NCBI GenBank assembly: GCA_016808115.1
Contig: JAEQBH010000193.1
Span: 4,960,001 to 5,024,000, forward strand
Length of the DNA stretch: 64,000 bases
Source of the DNA: Tetrastigma voinierianum
Taxonomy: Eukaryota > Streptophyta > Magnoliopsida > Vitales > Vitaceae
Direction: 5' to 3'
Shown here: piece by piece, positions 1 to 12,563 of the stretch
Position numbering within the stretch: position 1 is the first letter of the stretch
Layout: each line of letters opens with the position of its first letter
Translations under genes and position numbers: made by a program
Notes under the pieces: generated by a model
The model's database searches: none
Told to the model about the DNA's origin: nothing
What the model saw: the letters and a program-made list of their open reading frames with translations, nothing else

Positions 1-31
1 GATGAAGAGTCATTATTGGATAAACTGAAAT

Positions 32-307
32 TTGAAAGTAAGTCCGATGGCTATTGAAAACATTTTGGTGATGATTGACACATTTACCTTCCCGTGGTTT
101 GTGACTTGGGGCGTTGAAGGATTTACAAATTCTCATATACTAGAGACCACTTCTTTCCTCAGTAAACATGGATTGACATCAACAAGGGAGCTCACCTTGC
201 TTGTAGGTGAGGAGAAAGCAAGTTCAGTCTTCACTGACCATTACCTTGATGAGCGAAGAGCTAGTATGCGAGAAAATTCTGGCTGCCCAGTCAAAGGGCA
301 TGTTTGA
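32..307 (+). pseudogene. Athila-like Ty3/gypsy protease fragment
   Basis: A 91-codon open stretch resembles the retropepsin part of plant Ty3/gypsy polyproteins. The run IENILVMIDTFTFPWFVTW fits the usual 'IENVLVKVD.F.FPVDF' segment, and later STRELTLLVGEEK fits the 'ALIDV.KGELTLRV' segment. In the intact family this enzyme cuts Gag-Pol inside the virus-like particle. The catalytic Asp-Ser/Thr-Gly motif would lie upstream of the window edge or is lost, and the middle of the domain has decayed. RT and RNase H do not follow; integrase-end sequence appears within about 100 bp, so the element is internally deleted. The ATG is only the first Met of an open frame, not a true start. The family call rests on motif memory, not a search. 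Confidence 0.55.
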
Positions 308-359
308 ACAGTCCCATAAGCATAAATATGTTTATCTACTTCACATAGAATTTGTTTTG

Positions 360-590
360 AAGGAAGGTAATGGCTGAACCACCAGCCATAATTGAGAGGA
401 TTACAGGTTCTTTCCCCTCTTGAAGTACGAAAGAAAACATCAGCAAGTGAATGGTTATGAAGGAAGTGCTTTCGAAGATGAATGATTGGTCAAATGGAAG
501 CACTAATTACTTTTCAATGAGTCATTTGGACTCTAAGCAGACAACTTCTTGGGAGGCAACCTAAGCTGAGTAATAAGGATTCTATCCATT
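360..590 (+). pseudogene. End of gypsy pol (integrase C-terminus scrap)
   Basis: Across frame breaks this stretch reads like the last part of an Athila-type integrase, including a 'KVNG.R.K'-like segment (seen as QQVNGYEG). It ends at the GGGAGGCAACC motif (551-561), which commonly closes pol in this group and is followed by a T-rich stretch, as here. It sits just after the protease scrap, so most of pol is missing between them. No function remains. Confidence 0.5.
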
Positions 591-3567
591 CTCTTTTCTT
601 TTCTATTTTTTTTTAGTTCTTTTATTGTTCTTTGTTTTTTCTACTTTGGGATGAAAATTCAGCGGTGTTTTCTTTTGTTGATGTTTTGGAATAAGATAGT
701 TTGACTCAACATGTTGTCATGACTAGTTTGCAAAAGCCCGAAGGCAAAGAAGTTGGAAAGTGGGTTGATGTAATTATAGTGCTTGAAGTGTGAAAAAAAA
801 AATGGAGTGGAATGTTAAATCAATTTCGGGTTTTGAGGATGAAAGAGGCCAGGTGAGGCGGGAAATATAAGGATTGGAAGGTTCATGATAATGCTTGAGG
901 AGAATTGAAGACAAGAGATTAGTTTAAGCATAGATAAGAAAGCATTAAGGGTTTCTATTGGAGGAATTTTGAGAGAATATATAAGCATGAAGGACTTTTG
1001 AAGGATAGCAGTGATATAGACGAGACAAGTAAGGAGAACCCTAAGGAGTCAGAAATCATCTGTTTGGACATTGAACATTCTGATTTTTCTGTATTGATTG
1101 AGGCTCAAACGGTTCACCTCAGCCCATGAGCACATTCTACATTGAAAGAGCTTTCCAAACGAGTCCTTACACATCAATTAGAGCTAAAATAGAAGGAAGA
1201 TATGAGTAACCAGTTGGATAAAAAACGGGGAGAGTTGAGCAGAATTGTTGACGGCCGGCACCAGATCACGAAAACCTGAGCTTTTAACCCTTTAAAACCC
1301 ATTTTCTTCTTCCTACTTTATACTCTATCTTCTCCTCTCTTTCCCTCCAACCCTTGTAACTTCTAACCACTTTCAAATTCTTCTCCCATCATCAAATCCA
1401 CAAATCACATTCCTCCCGATCATCTCCATCATGCCCGAAGCTTCCAAAACCCACATCACAAACCCACAAACTTACCTTTGTTGAACCCAAATTTTCCATC
1501 CATCATTCAAGCATCAAGAGGAGTACAATGGAAGAAAAGAATTTTGTGCTGGTTGTTTGTTTTTGGGTTTCTTTATTGGATCATTGTTGATTGTGGAGTG
1601 ATTTGCATGTATTGAAGGTTTGAAGAATCAAAACTCACTCATTTGAGGTGAAGGAAGTTGGTGCACACCAAGTGTTTGAAAAAAATGCCAAAGCCTCTTT
1701 CATGGCTCGAAGAAGCAAAAGAGTGTATAAAGGGTGATACCATAAATGTCGATGACTGAAAATCGTGAGTTTCTATTCAAAGTAGCGAGCTACAAGAGGG
1801 AGTTCACTTTTCTGACTCTCTTTATTACTCTTTACTTTATTGCTTCCTTTTGCTCATTTGCTACACATTTGGAGACCGATGTTAAATACTCCAAAGTTTG
1901 GGGTATTTATTTTTGTTAGTTTTATCATGTCACACCTACATGTGTTGCAAATGACAACTTTGAGGATGAAATTTTCTGGTGCTTTTACGGATAATGACTT
2001 TGTTTGATACTTCATAACACATCTTAGTTTGGTATATATTTTTTAATTAAATTTTGGAGTTAATTAGGTTTACTTGGAGTTGTTGTGATGTCGATAAGGA
2101 CCATAAATGAACCCTTGGCATATGGACAATATTAGAGATAATAGGACTAATGCTTAATAGGTTATCTCTTTAATAGAATTTATTTAGTCATTGGTTTCTC
2201 AAAATCCATGCGTGGTCACTAAGTACCCTTGAAAAGTAGTTTTTTGCTTGGGATTTAAGAGGAGAAGGTTTATGAGAATCCATCTAATTTTGATCTCCAT
2301 GGGTTCCTAGAACTTGTTCTGTGTCGCTTGAGGCGAAATCACCCAGGCAACCCTTGACAATTGAGAAGTAATCTGGAAGCGTCATTGGAAGATTGTGCTT
2401 TGACCCCAACCTGATAACATGCATATGCATATTCCTCTAGTATTAAGATGTTGAGCCTTAAAGAGCCAAAATTCTGTTTATAAAAGAACCAAGTTTGAAG
2501 CCAATAATCTTCTATATACACCCTTATCCACCAAATAAAGAACCAAACTCACCCGTAACATGAGGATTTGAACATAATTGAGAAATGTGGTGAAAAGCAG
2601 TTGGGAAGTTATTTTCCATAGGAAAAGAGCGCTCCAAATTGGTTGAAATGAGTTAGTTGAAAATCCAAAAGTTGTCAAAAAAAAAAAACGAGAAAATATC
2701 AAATTGTAAAATAATCTGATGAAAAGTCAAAGGAAGGTGAGTACAGCCTCGTAGCCTTCCCTTCCACAGAGCAAGTATGATACAAAGGGGTGTCTCAACA
2801 CCTAATACCCTAAAGTGATTGGTTTGGGAGCTATTGATTTAAAAAGCTACATGAGGTTGAGTAGAAAGCTTAAGGGAGTTTTGACATTTACTACTCTAAT
2901 ATGTGCTTAAGAAAAAAGACTTCTTGGTGTTTGTTGAAGAATCACGAATTTGTGCGAAAAGTGATATGAGGTATGGAAGGATACTACCTAAATGATTTTG
3001 GTGTGTTTGAGAGTGTATATGCGATGGTAAGAATCGGGATGGAGTGGGATGTGTCTGAAAATATGTATGTTTGGGTAAGTTTTAGCCTAAAATGACTACT
3101 AAACTACCCACTTTCCCAAGCCCATTACAAGCTTATAAAGACCTACTTGATCTTGAGAGTTGTGTGTGCCTACATTGAGTGGAGAGTGATAAGAACAACA
3201 AGCCTATGGAACCTAAATAGAATTATCTTAGGAATCCACATACTTATCTCAAATTCTCATAAGCTCATCTAGCTTTGCAATTGTTTGGATAGGGAGACCA
3301 CACACACACACACTAGAGTGAGAACCATGATCTAAATTTGTCTATTATGAGATTAATTCCTATTAAAATGAATAAAATTATCTTGATCTTATTTTCTATA
3401 TTCCTTAAGGGTGATTCTTGAGACACATATCCTTACCCTTGCAAAGCTTGATTTTCGGTTTGGTTAAATAAAAGGGTAGAAATGAACTCTTCTCTTCCAT
3501 TGCTTGAGAACTGAAGCAACTTCTTTTTCTTTATGAGGACAAGCAAAACTTAGATTTGAAATTGTTT
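591..3567 (+). mobile_element. Post-pol internal region of Athila-like element
   Basis: No open frame of interest spans this 3-kb stretch. It has the usual contents of the long region between pol and the 3' LTR of Athila-type elements: a T-rich tract at 596-650, a C/T-rich stretch at about 1290-1400, a phrase around 1885-1915 close to 'aaagtttggggtatttatttt', and a TGAGGACAAGCAAA motif at about 3534, just upstream of the LTR. A possible start of an env/ORF2-like reading frame (MARRSKR) near 1703 breaks immediately. I infer that it belongs to the same element as the flanking pol scrap and LTR. Confidence 0.5.
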
Positions 3568-5765
3568 GATGAGTCTGAAACTCATCTATGTTTTGAAGTT
3601 CATTTCACATGCTATTTTGTGCATTTAACATCATATTCAAGTAAAACTCATAAATTTCCTCTAAACTTGGTTTTGTAGGATTATTGATGAAAAGCAAAGT
3701 GATTTGCGAGAAATGATGATATGTTTCGAAAGAAGAGTCACCAGAAGATCTCACAGCAGCTACTGGAAAGATTAATTTTTCTGTACCATCTGGAACATAA
3801 ATGGTTCAAATTCCCTCATGTCTGCATTCTACATTCAAAGAGCTCAACGAGTGCTCCACCTTAAATCAGAGGTTAAAATGAAAAGTTATGGCCCTAGACA
3901 AATTAGAGAAGAAAAACGATTGCTGTCAAAATTAGTCGCGACATGAGTATCACATCGCGATAGAAAACTAGTGTCTAGCGACGAGAGAGTTGGTATCAAT
4001 GAGAAGATGATATCCTGACAGAGAAAGTTGGTGTAGCGGCGGAAAATTTGTGGTCGTGTGAAAGTTAGTCATCATGACGAGGAAATGGTGTCGACGAGAA
4101 GCAACTATGCTTGACAGAAAAAGTGAAAATTGAGTTTTGACCCTAATTTCAAAGCCCATTCCTGGACAGAGATATATACTCGTTTTTAGGTAAGAAGCAA
4201 GGCGGGAAGATTGAAGCCTCTCTGCAGTTTCTCTCTCTAGGCACTTGCATTTTCCGGTTTTGTAGATTTTGTTGTTTAGATTTGACGGAGTTTTAAGTAG
4301 ATTTTGTTTCTATTGAAGAGATTTCGGTCTTTTGTATAATAGGATTCAGATTTAACAAAGGTTAGGACAAGTTGAAGCTAAAAATCTGAATTTTCTCTCT
4401 CTCATGGGTTTTCTCTCTCTAAACTACTCATTTTCTTAGTTTTCTTCTGCCAGTTTTTATTTTAATAGATCATGATAGTTTTTCGTGATTTTTATTTTAT
4501 TGAAGAGATTTTGGTCTTGTACTCGAGATATTCAATTTGTTCTTGTTGAGGTGAAGATTTAGCTAGAAATGCGGGTTTTCTCTTTCTTTCTCTTGATTTC
4601 TTTCTTCATTTTGCACTTTTGTTTGATTAGGCGATGATTGGAAATCCGGTAATGGAACATTAAACACCCTCCCAAGGTTAGGATTAATTGTTGAACATTG
4701 GTTTGCGAGTTTTTCCAGTTATTTGTGGGTTTGAAAACTGAATTTATATAGTGGTATAGTTCATATAATGGGTGTTCGAATATTGGTAGCTTATACCTGA
4801 AAAAATTTGTATCTTTGCTCGATTTCCAGGAGGCCCTACGAGTGACACGAGAGATGGAGATTCTGAGAGTAAAGCGCAGTAACTTAGGGTATGCTAGACT
4901 AATATCTTGGAACTAATGAACTCACGAAAAATTACTTTGATAGATCACTAATTTACTCATGGTGTGAGGATTAATTAGATGATGTATCAATTTAATTTAT
5001 CGAGGTTTTCTCCACTGAGTCGATGAAAGGATCTTGATCCGTGTTAGCAAAGATCTAATCAGGAGATAAGGCTGTTAGATTTGAAAAGAAGGGCGAGATA
5101 CGATTACATTAGAGAGCTTGCATTATCATACATCAAAATGAGAATTCTTGAGTCTGAGAAATGGTTGTGAAATATTGAAAAGAAAAACAATCAAATCTTA
5201 AAGTGTAAATTTTACAAGTATTACATTTAGGCCCATTTGTCTGAAAAGGAATATGGTGTGTTAGATAGTGAAATGTATGGTGTATGGAGAAATCGAGCTA
5301 TACTACATTGCTCTTGAATGAATCGACATTCAACTCTGGTATTGCGCACCAAAAATGCAAATTTGTTTTGTAAATAATTATCCCCATCCTGGTGACTCTT
5401 CATACCTTTTAGAATTAAGTAGTTGTTTATTTGGTGATTTTGGATTAATTTTAAATTAGTTTTTATTTGATTAAATTGATTTTATTCCACATCCTACTTG
5501 TTCGCTAAAATGAGAAAGAGCCCTTGTAATAATGATTGATGAGTTCGATTAGAGGAGCCTCTGATCCTGGTGAGTGCACGATATCAGGTTCAGAGTCCCG
5601 ACTTTGTACTGTATGACCAGGTGCGGCTGCGGAAAAGGGTTGAGTGTTAGTATCTTTTCATTTTCGAGTTTTTGAGTATACTTACTTTTGTTTCAAATCG
5701 GTTTGAGTATTTACCTGGTCACTCCTTGACCATATTCCTCATATACATGTTTGTTGAGTGTAACA
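3568..5765 (+). repeat. Athila-like LTR (copy D-prime)
   Basis: The start TGATGAGTCTGAAACTCATC at 3568 aligns with the start of the minus-strand LTR at 55574 (TGATGAGCTTAAAAGTCATC). The region around 3930-4130 carries degraded versions of the TCGCGA motifs that fill that other copy. C/T-rich leader-like sequence lies at 4200-4440. The right end is set by the primer-site-like TTTTGGCG at about 5767. Length is near 2.2 kb against 2.7 kb for the other copy. It follows post-pol sequence as a 3' LTR should, yet a primer site and leader follow it as after a 5' LTR. Confidence 0.6.
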
Positions 5766-6010
5766 GTTTTGGCGGATTCAAGGATCAGACAGATCATTTA
5801 AGAGTAATAGTGTCATAAGAAATTTGTATATATATTTTGAACCTTCTTTACAAGTTTGTAGAGCGCGGATTCTGCAGTGGTTAGGCAAATAGTCCTTTGG
5901 TAATAGTGTCATAAATTTGTATAAGTTTTTGGTCACCCTTCTGAGTTTTGGCGTCGTTCAGGGACAAACGATAGTCCTTTGGTAATAGTGTCATAAATTT
6001 GTATATGTCT
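5766..6010 (+). repeat. Tripled primer-site/leader segment
   Basis: Three copies of 'agtcctttggtaatagtg' plus 'tcataaatttgtata' or close variants begin near 5801, 5892 and 5974, about 80-90 bp apart. Two are preceded by TTTTGGCG-type sequence; the one at 5946 (TTTTGGCGTCGTTCAGGGAC) resembles the tRNA-Asp-type primer-binding site of Athila/Tat elements. The same leader, in reverse, follows the LTR end at about 52865-52910, which confirms that this is element leader and not random repetition. The following 230 bp (6011-6239) show nothing recognisable. Confidence 0.6.
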
Positions 6011-6239
6011 TTTGGTCTCTTTATAAGTTTCACGTTTGCATTTAAATTACGAAATTTCAAATTATCACTGCAAAATCTTACAACCATCTTTAACGGTAGA
6101 AAGACATATTTTGAGATTGTTACGTATAAGCCAGAGGCCCAGTGGCAGTTATAATTGAAAATAAGTTTGATTATGAGAAACTTTTCACTAATTATGCTGA
6201 TCAAAGATCACATGACTTCTATCATTGCGACATATTATG

Positions 6240-6770
6240 ATTATGAAATATAGTGAATGGATGTCAATACAACCTTCATTAATGGCTATAACTTGGAAGT
6301 GGTTTCATTTTAGGTGAGAACACATGGTATCTGAGTTATAAGTCCATATATGGACTTAGTAAATGTCAAGATCATGGAACAGACGTTTTGATCAGATGTC
6401 AAATCTTTTGGTTTTGATCAAAATGAAGCGGACATGTGTATATCGAAAGATGCAAGATGATATAGTAGTTTCTTGATTTTATATGTGGGCAACCTTTGTT
6501 GTGGAAAGCGACTTTGAAATATTGTGGTAAAGATCGATTAAACTACTCAGATTCAATGAAGGATTTTGGAGAAACAATATTCTAGAGTATTAAGATAATA
6601 CGAGATAGAAATAATAGATTATTGCACTTTCTAGAAAATTATATAGATAGTATATCGTAAGTAAAACATGCAAAGAATTCGAGATTTATGGAATCGATCT
6701 TTCTGAACTAGTATCCCCAAGAGCAGTGAGAAAAATATATGAAATGATACCATATCTTGGCTTTGAAGAA
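6240..6770 (+). pseudogene. Ty1/copia reverse transcriptase fragment
   Basis: Read across frames, the stretch starts with a version of MDV.TTFLNG (6251-6285), then YKSIYGL (6335), then a stop-filled middle, then DSMKDFGE (6555-6580), a diverged 'ILGIKI.RDR' block, and a segment ending MIPY near 6745. This is the order found in copia RT: the MDVKTAFLNG, SIYGLKQ, MKDLGEA and 'MPYASA.GSLMY' blocks. The catalytic YVDD is not readable. The frame is broken many times. The conserved end is cut between 'PY' and 'GSLMY', exactly where the long inverted-repeat insert begins; coding homology resumes near 8745. Confidence 0.75.
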
Positions 6771-6798
6771 TGGCTTAGGATTAACCTCCTTGGGCCAA

Positions 6799-8726
6799 GG
6801 GGACCTCGAACTCGATGGATCTTAAAACTTTTCTCAAACAATCAATAAAATCATGGAAGCGAACGCCCTGATCCTTAACATATCTTTAAATAATAGGTAA
6901 GTGGTAATTTTTTCTTTTCTTTTCTTCTTTTTTTCAAACATAGATTTTCAGAAGAAAATGACGGAGTTTTTCTTGTTTTTGGACTTACAATTTTGAAACA
7001 CAAAACATTTAAACACTTCTAATCTTTCAATTCAGCTTAATTTTAGGACTCCTCGTCCATGACCAGTCTTCTGACTAAATCGACAAAATATATACATAAT
7101 TCTTCACTTTAATCATCAAACATTTAAAACTTCAAATTCCATGTTTTATAAAAAGGAGTTAATGACTGAGGCGGGACTAATGGCCTTTACGTACTCGTCT
7201 ACTGAGTTCAAGCCCCGTAGTTTCCCCTTTTCAAAATATATACATATATACATATATACATGACAAAATATTCAACATATACAGTAAAAATCATATATAC
7301 AATGCGGTCATCGTGTCCTCAGGTAATCTGACTCCTTGCTTTGCGTAGGGGATGCTCTACTTTTGTCTGAGGTCTGAAAATGTTTTTGACACATACGGAA
7401 AAGAGTGAGGTAAAGAGGCTGTTGAGTGTACATTTCATTTAAACATTATTTATTATATCAAATATAATACTTGTAATTAAAAGAATCAATTTGTACTTTA
7501 AACTTTGCCTGGTAGGACCCGAGGGTAAACACACCATGAGTTTAAGTCTTGACGATGAGGGCGATCTCGATCGGTCATAACCAACTACCCAGTGAAGCTC
7601 ACCGCGTCTTGCATAGGGTTCCGGTCATAGTACATATCACGTGTAAGGATAATGCAGCTAAAATCTCTTCCCTCCCTTTGTTGGCATCCCACCAACACCT
7701 CTAAATCCTTACACGCTTAGGTACCTCGGCGATATTAATCTTAATAGTATGTAAGGGTTAGATAACAAACATTTATTCAAAAATACATTTATAAATTGTT
7801 TAAATCCTTTCTTTATCATTTAAAACACATATCATGACTATACATAGCCATTCTTTGATTTAAACCTCCATAATGCCTTAACATATGCATACATATATAA
7901 TTTAATATAAAATACATATATTTATTAGAGATAAACATATATATATACCTGTAACTAACATATAGCATTTACTACATTCTTATTAATATACATATAGCAT
8001 TACATGAAACTTTTCATTTTTAACATTAAAATCAATTACTTTAAACTCAATTTCAAAACATCGAGTTTACACTCCTTTGAGCTCCTTTAATATCTTTGCG
8101 TATGTTTAAAAACTTTTGGAGGACAAGAGCAGTCTTGTGGGTGGTATCTTGCAATAAAGTGGAGTCAGATATGAAGGTAAACATGTATTACATTAATATA
8201 TATTTTACACATATTATGTGTTGGAATGTTTTGTCATGCATATGTATATATATATATTTTTAGAACTCAAGTGAGCTTTAATCCTCGGTGGACGAGTGCG
8301 TAGAGCGATCGGCTTAAGTAGAAACCAGACTGATCATGCTATAAAGCGTGCGTGGAATTGGAAAGAGTTTTGAATGTTTGATGATTGAAATAAATAAATG
8401 TATATGTTTATATATTTTGCTTGATTGAGTTGTGTGTGCTTAATTGGGTTGTGGAATGAGGAGTCCTAAAATGGAGATTGAGAATTGAAAGATTAAGTAT
8501 TTTTAAATGTTTTTCGCGAGTTTGTAAATTTGGGGAAAGTCAAACCAAACGGAAGGAAACTCTAATAGTTTCCAGAAAAATCAAGTGTTTGAAAAAAAAA
8601 ATTTACCACTTCCTTAAGCGTAGCCTCTAAGATATATTAAAGTTGTAAAGGGGTTACTCCGTGGATTTTAATTGATTGTTTTTGAAGAAAAGTTTCTATA
8701 TCAGATTGAGTCATAAGGAGGTCCCT
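6799..8726. mobile_element. Insert with ~0.6-kb inverted repeats
   Basis: The left arm (about 6799-7440) and the reverse complement of the right arm (about 8060-8726) align along their length. Shared landmarks include GGGACCTC at the tips, AAAACTTTTCT and CAATCAATAAAATC near 6828-6850, AATCTTTCAATTC and TTTAGGACTCCTC near 7021-7050, CATCAAACATT near 7117, and ACATGACAAAATATTC near 7258. The core (7441-8059) is AT-rich and shows no transposase. It sits inside the copia RT gene. It could be a fold-back or Mutator-like element with long terminal inverted repeats, or two solo LTRs in opposite orientation. I could not find a convincing target duplication. Confidence 0.55.
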
Positions 8727-8744
8727 CAGTTCGTGAAGTTAATC

Positions 8745-9365
8745 AGGGTGGGATCCTTCATCGATAGTTAGTAGTCTTATGTATCGATGTATATGTTTAG
8801 GTATGCCTGCTGCTATTAGGTTGGAATAGTGAGTAGGTATCAATCAGTCGGTGAACATTGGGCCAGTTGTAAAGTATATCTTGAAGTATAAGAGAAACGA
8901 GAGATTATATGCTGGTTATCATGGCAATAAGTTGGCTTTATAGGTCATATTGATTCGACTTTCAATCATATGAAATTAAGGAAATCCACCTCACGGATAT
9001 GTTTTACATTGGGTGGAGCAGCGCATTAGTTAGAGAAGTACTGTGATCATATATTAAGTTCGACTATGGAAGCTAAATATGTGGCGGCATCATAGGTAGC
9101 TAAGGAAGCAATATGGCTTAGGAAATTCCTTATGGAATTAGGAATCATAGCTAAGGTTAAAATGATCCGTGATCTTTATTATTTTTCATTAGCAGTAGGG
9201 TTTTGCTCGACCTGAAGTAGGAATCATAGGAAATCTGACACATCGAAAGTATCACCTAGTTCGAGATTGTGCAATGACATTTAGTAAAAAGATTGCATCC
9301 CAGGGATAACTGACAAATCCTTTTCAAACATAAGACTAAAGTGTTTGACTCTCATGTATCTGACA
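8745..9365 (+). pseudogene. Ty1/copia RNase H and Pol C-terminus
   Basis: The copia frame resumes with a diverged 'VGSLMY...RPDI', then IVSRYQS with EHW (8840-8865), the 'YILKYL' block, KSTS.GYVF.LGG (8975-9015), STMEAKYVAAS and AKEAIWLRKFL (9065-9130), and the terminal 'H.RKYHLVRD' and KKIASQG blocks up to about 9310. RNase H removes the RNA strand during reverse transcription. The TMEAEY block with its acidic residue is present, but stops and shifts interrupt the frame. It is the downstream half of the pol gene split by the insert at 6.8-8.7 kb. Confidence 0.8.
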
Positions 9366-10346
9366 TAGATTACTAGATGTACTCTCTAGTTTTTTAGTTT
9401 CATGGTTTATAATGTAATTAGTTTGCATTAATAAGATTGATGTTTTATTCTTTCAGATTCTGTGTTCATTGAGCCACAGTTCGAGCACATTGTGTCTGGG
9501 TTGCATGTGGATGCATAGAGGACATAAATGGAGTTCCTTATTGTTTAGGTTGTTTCCACGACCTTGGTTCATGAATATTTGAAATCCATAAGTAGTTATG
9601 GTATGATATCTACCGATGTGGGAGTAGTTTGTCATAAGCCAGCATAGTGGGTCTAGGATGTCTGCAGTGTACTTGAGGCACATATTGAAGCGGAGACTTA
9701 ATTAAGTGCAAATCATCATATCTTATCTTTAGATGGTTTTGCCACAACTACTATCTCACATGGGCTCTTAACCTGAGGGTGGTTGAGTTGAGGGAGTAGG
9801 TTGTCATTTAAGGTGCCTCCTTGTGACAATCTATTAGTGATAGTGCTCATAGTGATCTTGGATGGATTGTAATCGACTCATAAAATCTTACTTTTGATCG
9901 GACATGGGAACGTGATGACCCTAGTATAAGGCAATATCTGACCTAGGTAACTTAAAAGTGATTGATCATAGTTGTCCCCAGTGAAGAGCCCCACTTGAGT
10001 TTGGGGTGGACTACGATCCTTGATCAAGTCAAAGGGTAAGCTTAGCCTTAAGGTAAAATGGTAATTTTGATATTTTATAGTATAATGTTTGAAATTACTG
10101 AGTATCGATTCACGGGAGTTGGTGTGAGTGGTAGGTCTTGGTAATCTTCCTGATGATTTGGAATGAAGTTTCTATTTTGGAGTGCATTTGAACTACTATA
10201 GTAGTGCGATTGACGATTGTGGAATTATCGATTAATTCCATGAGGGCAAAATTGGAAAGTACCATGGATCCCGGGCAAACCAGTTGTAGGTGGTGATCCA
10301 CATGATCCATATGAACCTTGAGAGTTTTGCTGGGCTGAGTGGAGAA
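9366..10346 (+). other. Copia 3' untranslated region
   Basis: About 1 kb without a usable frame lies between the end of copia Pol and its LTR. It ends with a purine tract at 10333-10346 (GGGCTGAGTGGAGAA), the usual second-strand primer site before a 3' LTR. I see no gene in it. Confidence 0.5.
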
Positions 10347-10700
10347 TGTTAGACTAAGCTAGTCATGAGCTAGGTTTTAATTAAATTGGACCCAAACTCC
10401 CTTATGGGCTGAGTATAGGCCCAAGTATGTGATGGATTTAATGGCAAAACATTCCACTATTATAAATATAGCATTATATTTGGGTTTAAGGGATGGAATA
10501 ATTCGAGGAAGGGAATTTCTGTATACATATGAAACCAAAGGCGATCAGTTGTTCTTGGAGCTATGTGTATTGGTCAACACAGAATCAGGTTGTGCCTAAA
10601 GTTCATGGATTAGTTTCATTCCAGGTTATTTTTTTATTTTTTTATTTTTTTATTTGCTTGTGCATAGCAAATCATAGATTTAAGAGGGATGTCAGAGATT
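10347..10700 (+). repeat. Copia 3' LTR
   Basis: It starts TGTTAGACTAAGC right after the purine tract and contains a TATA-like TATAAATATAGC at about 10461, followed by transcribed-looking leader. A triplicated TTTTTTATTT stretch lies at about 10628-10655. The right end is uncertain; I placed it near the short inverted pair TAAGAG/CTCTTA at 10681-10719. The matching 5' LTR is not in the window, so the copia element is truncated on the left. Confidence 0.5.
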
Positions 10701-12563
10701 AACCTTCTCCTCTTAAATGCGCAGACTCTGACACACATTTGGCTTCTTTCATTGGTCATGTCTTGCATGGCCTCCTTCAGAAGGTGTCTCTCTTAATTTC
10801 AGCTTCTTCGCTGTTGTCTGTTTCTTCTCTACTTCAACTTAGCAATCCACTCTTCTCTATGACTTCCTGCAATTCTTCCTTATAGTGACATTGATTCTCA
10901 GGCTCTTCTTCCATCTAAAACGTAGTTTTATTCTTCATCAAAGAAATAAGTATGAGTCAAATTAGTAAGACTTTAAATTTCTTGTAATTTTATTTAAGTT
11001 AGTTTCCAATTAAACAAAATACCCACTTTAATTTTCCTTTGTTTCATACAACTAAATTTGCCTTGTTTTGCTTGAAATTAGTAAAATATCTGATTTAATT
11101 TTGCCATAATTTCCCAATTAATTTCACCCAAAGACAACTAAGTGAAATACAGATTTAATTTCCAAAAATTTAAAGATGTTATAAGTTAGTTTGTTTGAAA
11201 TTTAGAAAATCAAGTGAAATTAAAAAAAAAAAAACCACTTTGATTTTGCCTTGATTAAATTTGTCATAAGGCCCGTAACTAAATTTAATCAAATTACACA
11301 AATCATTCAAGTTAAACAAAAAAAAACGAAAATTTTCCCAAATCAAACAAAATCTGCAATTAAACTCTATCCTAATAATGAAAGTTAAAGAAAAACGAAA
11401 AAATTTCCCAAATTTAAACAAAATCTGCACTTAAACTTGTCCTAATCTCCACAAAAACGAAAATGTTTCTCACTTACAGGTCATGAGGAGCACCCATAGA
11501 ACTTCTTCCCAGAGTTTGAGCCACTTTTGACAATTCTAAGTTTTGAATCAATCTTATGGTGGCATTTCACTACAAGTTCCCATAAAGTTTGAAGAAGCGT
11601 CAGAGCAAGACGAATGCTACATTTCAACAACCATTGACACTCTACCCTTCGTTTTGTAGCTACTGGTTAGAGAGAAGAAGAAGAAGAATACAAATCAGAA
11701 GAAGAGGAGAAGATGCAAAAACCCGACCCTTAACTGTTTTTTCAGTGTTGCAGTTTTTAAGTTGTGATAGCACATGACATAACTAATTATGCCATGTAGG
11801 ACAAGATTACCTACTAAGCAGGTCGCTTCCGATTAAAAACCATTAGGATACACGACCCCCAAAACATGAGATTATTCGTAATTAAACGATAGGTAAAACT
11901 AATTAAAGAAAACCGACCAAATTATAGATTATTCATGTGAATTACCCCATTGTTTTTTACATGTCCCTCTGAAGATATCATCCTAAATTATGTAAAGTTC
12001 GAAAAACATAATAACAAATTTAAAGATGATTTAGTAATTAATAATATTTGAACTTCTATGAAAACAAAAATCTCAATATGCATATCTAAGCCAAGTTAAT
12101 TTTATTCATATTTGATAGAAAATAATAAAGTTCGTATTAGTTGTGATGGTTATTATGAATTTATGATGTGATCATATTTCTTCCATGTCTATTTCTTTTT
12201 ATTTTGTTTTGAAGAGTCCATGTCTATTAAAAGCACATGTTTTTGTATTTATGTAAATACTATTTTAACAAAATGCTCGCATAAGATGAGAAAGATGTCA
12301 TGTTCTTTTCATGCATCTTGCACATGTATACATGATATTTTGCCTTTTCTTCCAGCAACCCTCGTTGAAAACGAATGGGTAATCGATAATTAATTCTTTA
12401 AACAATATATTTTAACATTTGAAACAGGTTCATATTGTAATGCGATACAATTAATCATAACAAAAACAATATTTATATGGACTAAACTTAAATATTTTAG
12501 TGAGTTTTTTTTTTTTTTGAAAAAATTATTAAATAAAACCTAAATATAATTTTCTATTTCCAG
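10701..12563. other. AT-rich spacer, no gene seen
   Basis: AT-rich sequence without retroelement motifs. A 62-codon frame at 11589-11777 contains an Arg-rich run (ERRRRRIQIRRR) from a GAA/AGA repeat and is not convincing as a gene. The segment 11318-11460 is a tandem repeat (listed separately). The last bases (12551-12563) form a pyrimidine-rich tract ending in CAG, a possible 3' splice site. Confidence 0.4.
11318..11460. repeat. Two-copy ~68-bp tandem repeat
   Basis: Two adjacent units share 'aaacgaaaa', TTTCCCAAAT, AAACAAAATCTGCA and 'ttaaact...cctaat' (starting near 11326 and 11394). Period is about 68-70 bp, and a third weak match may lie upstream. No function is evident. Confidence 0.6.
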
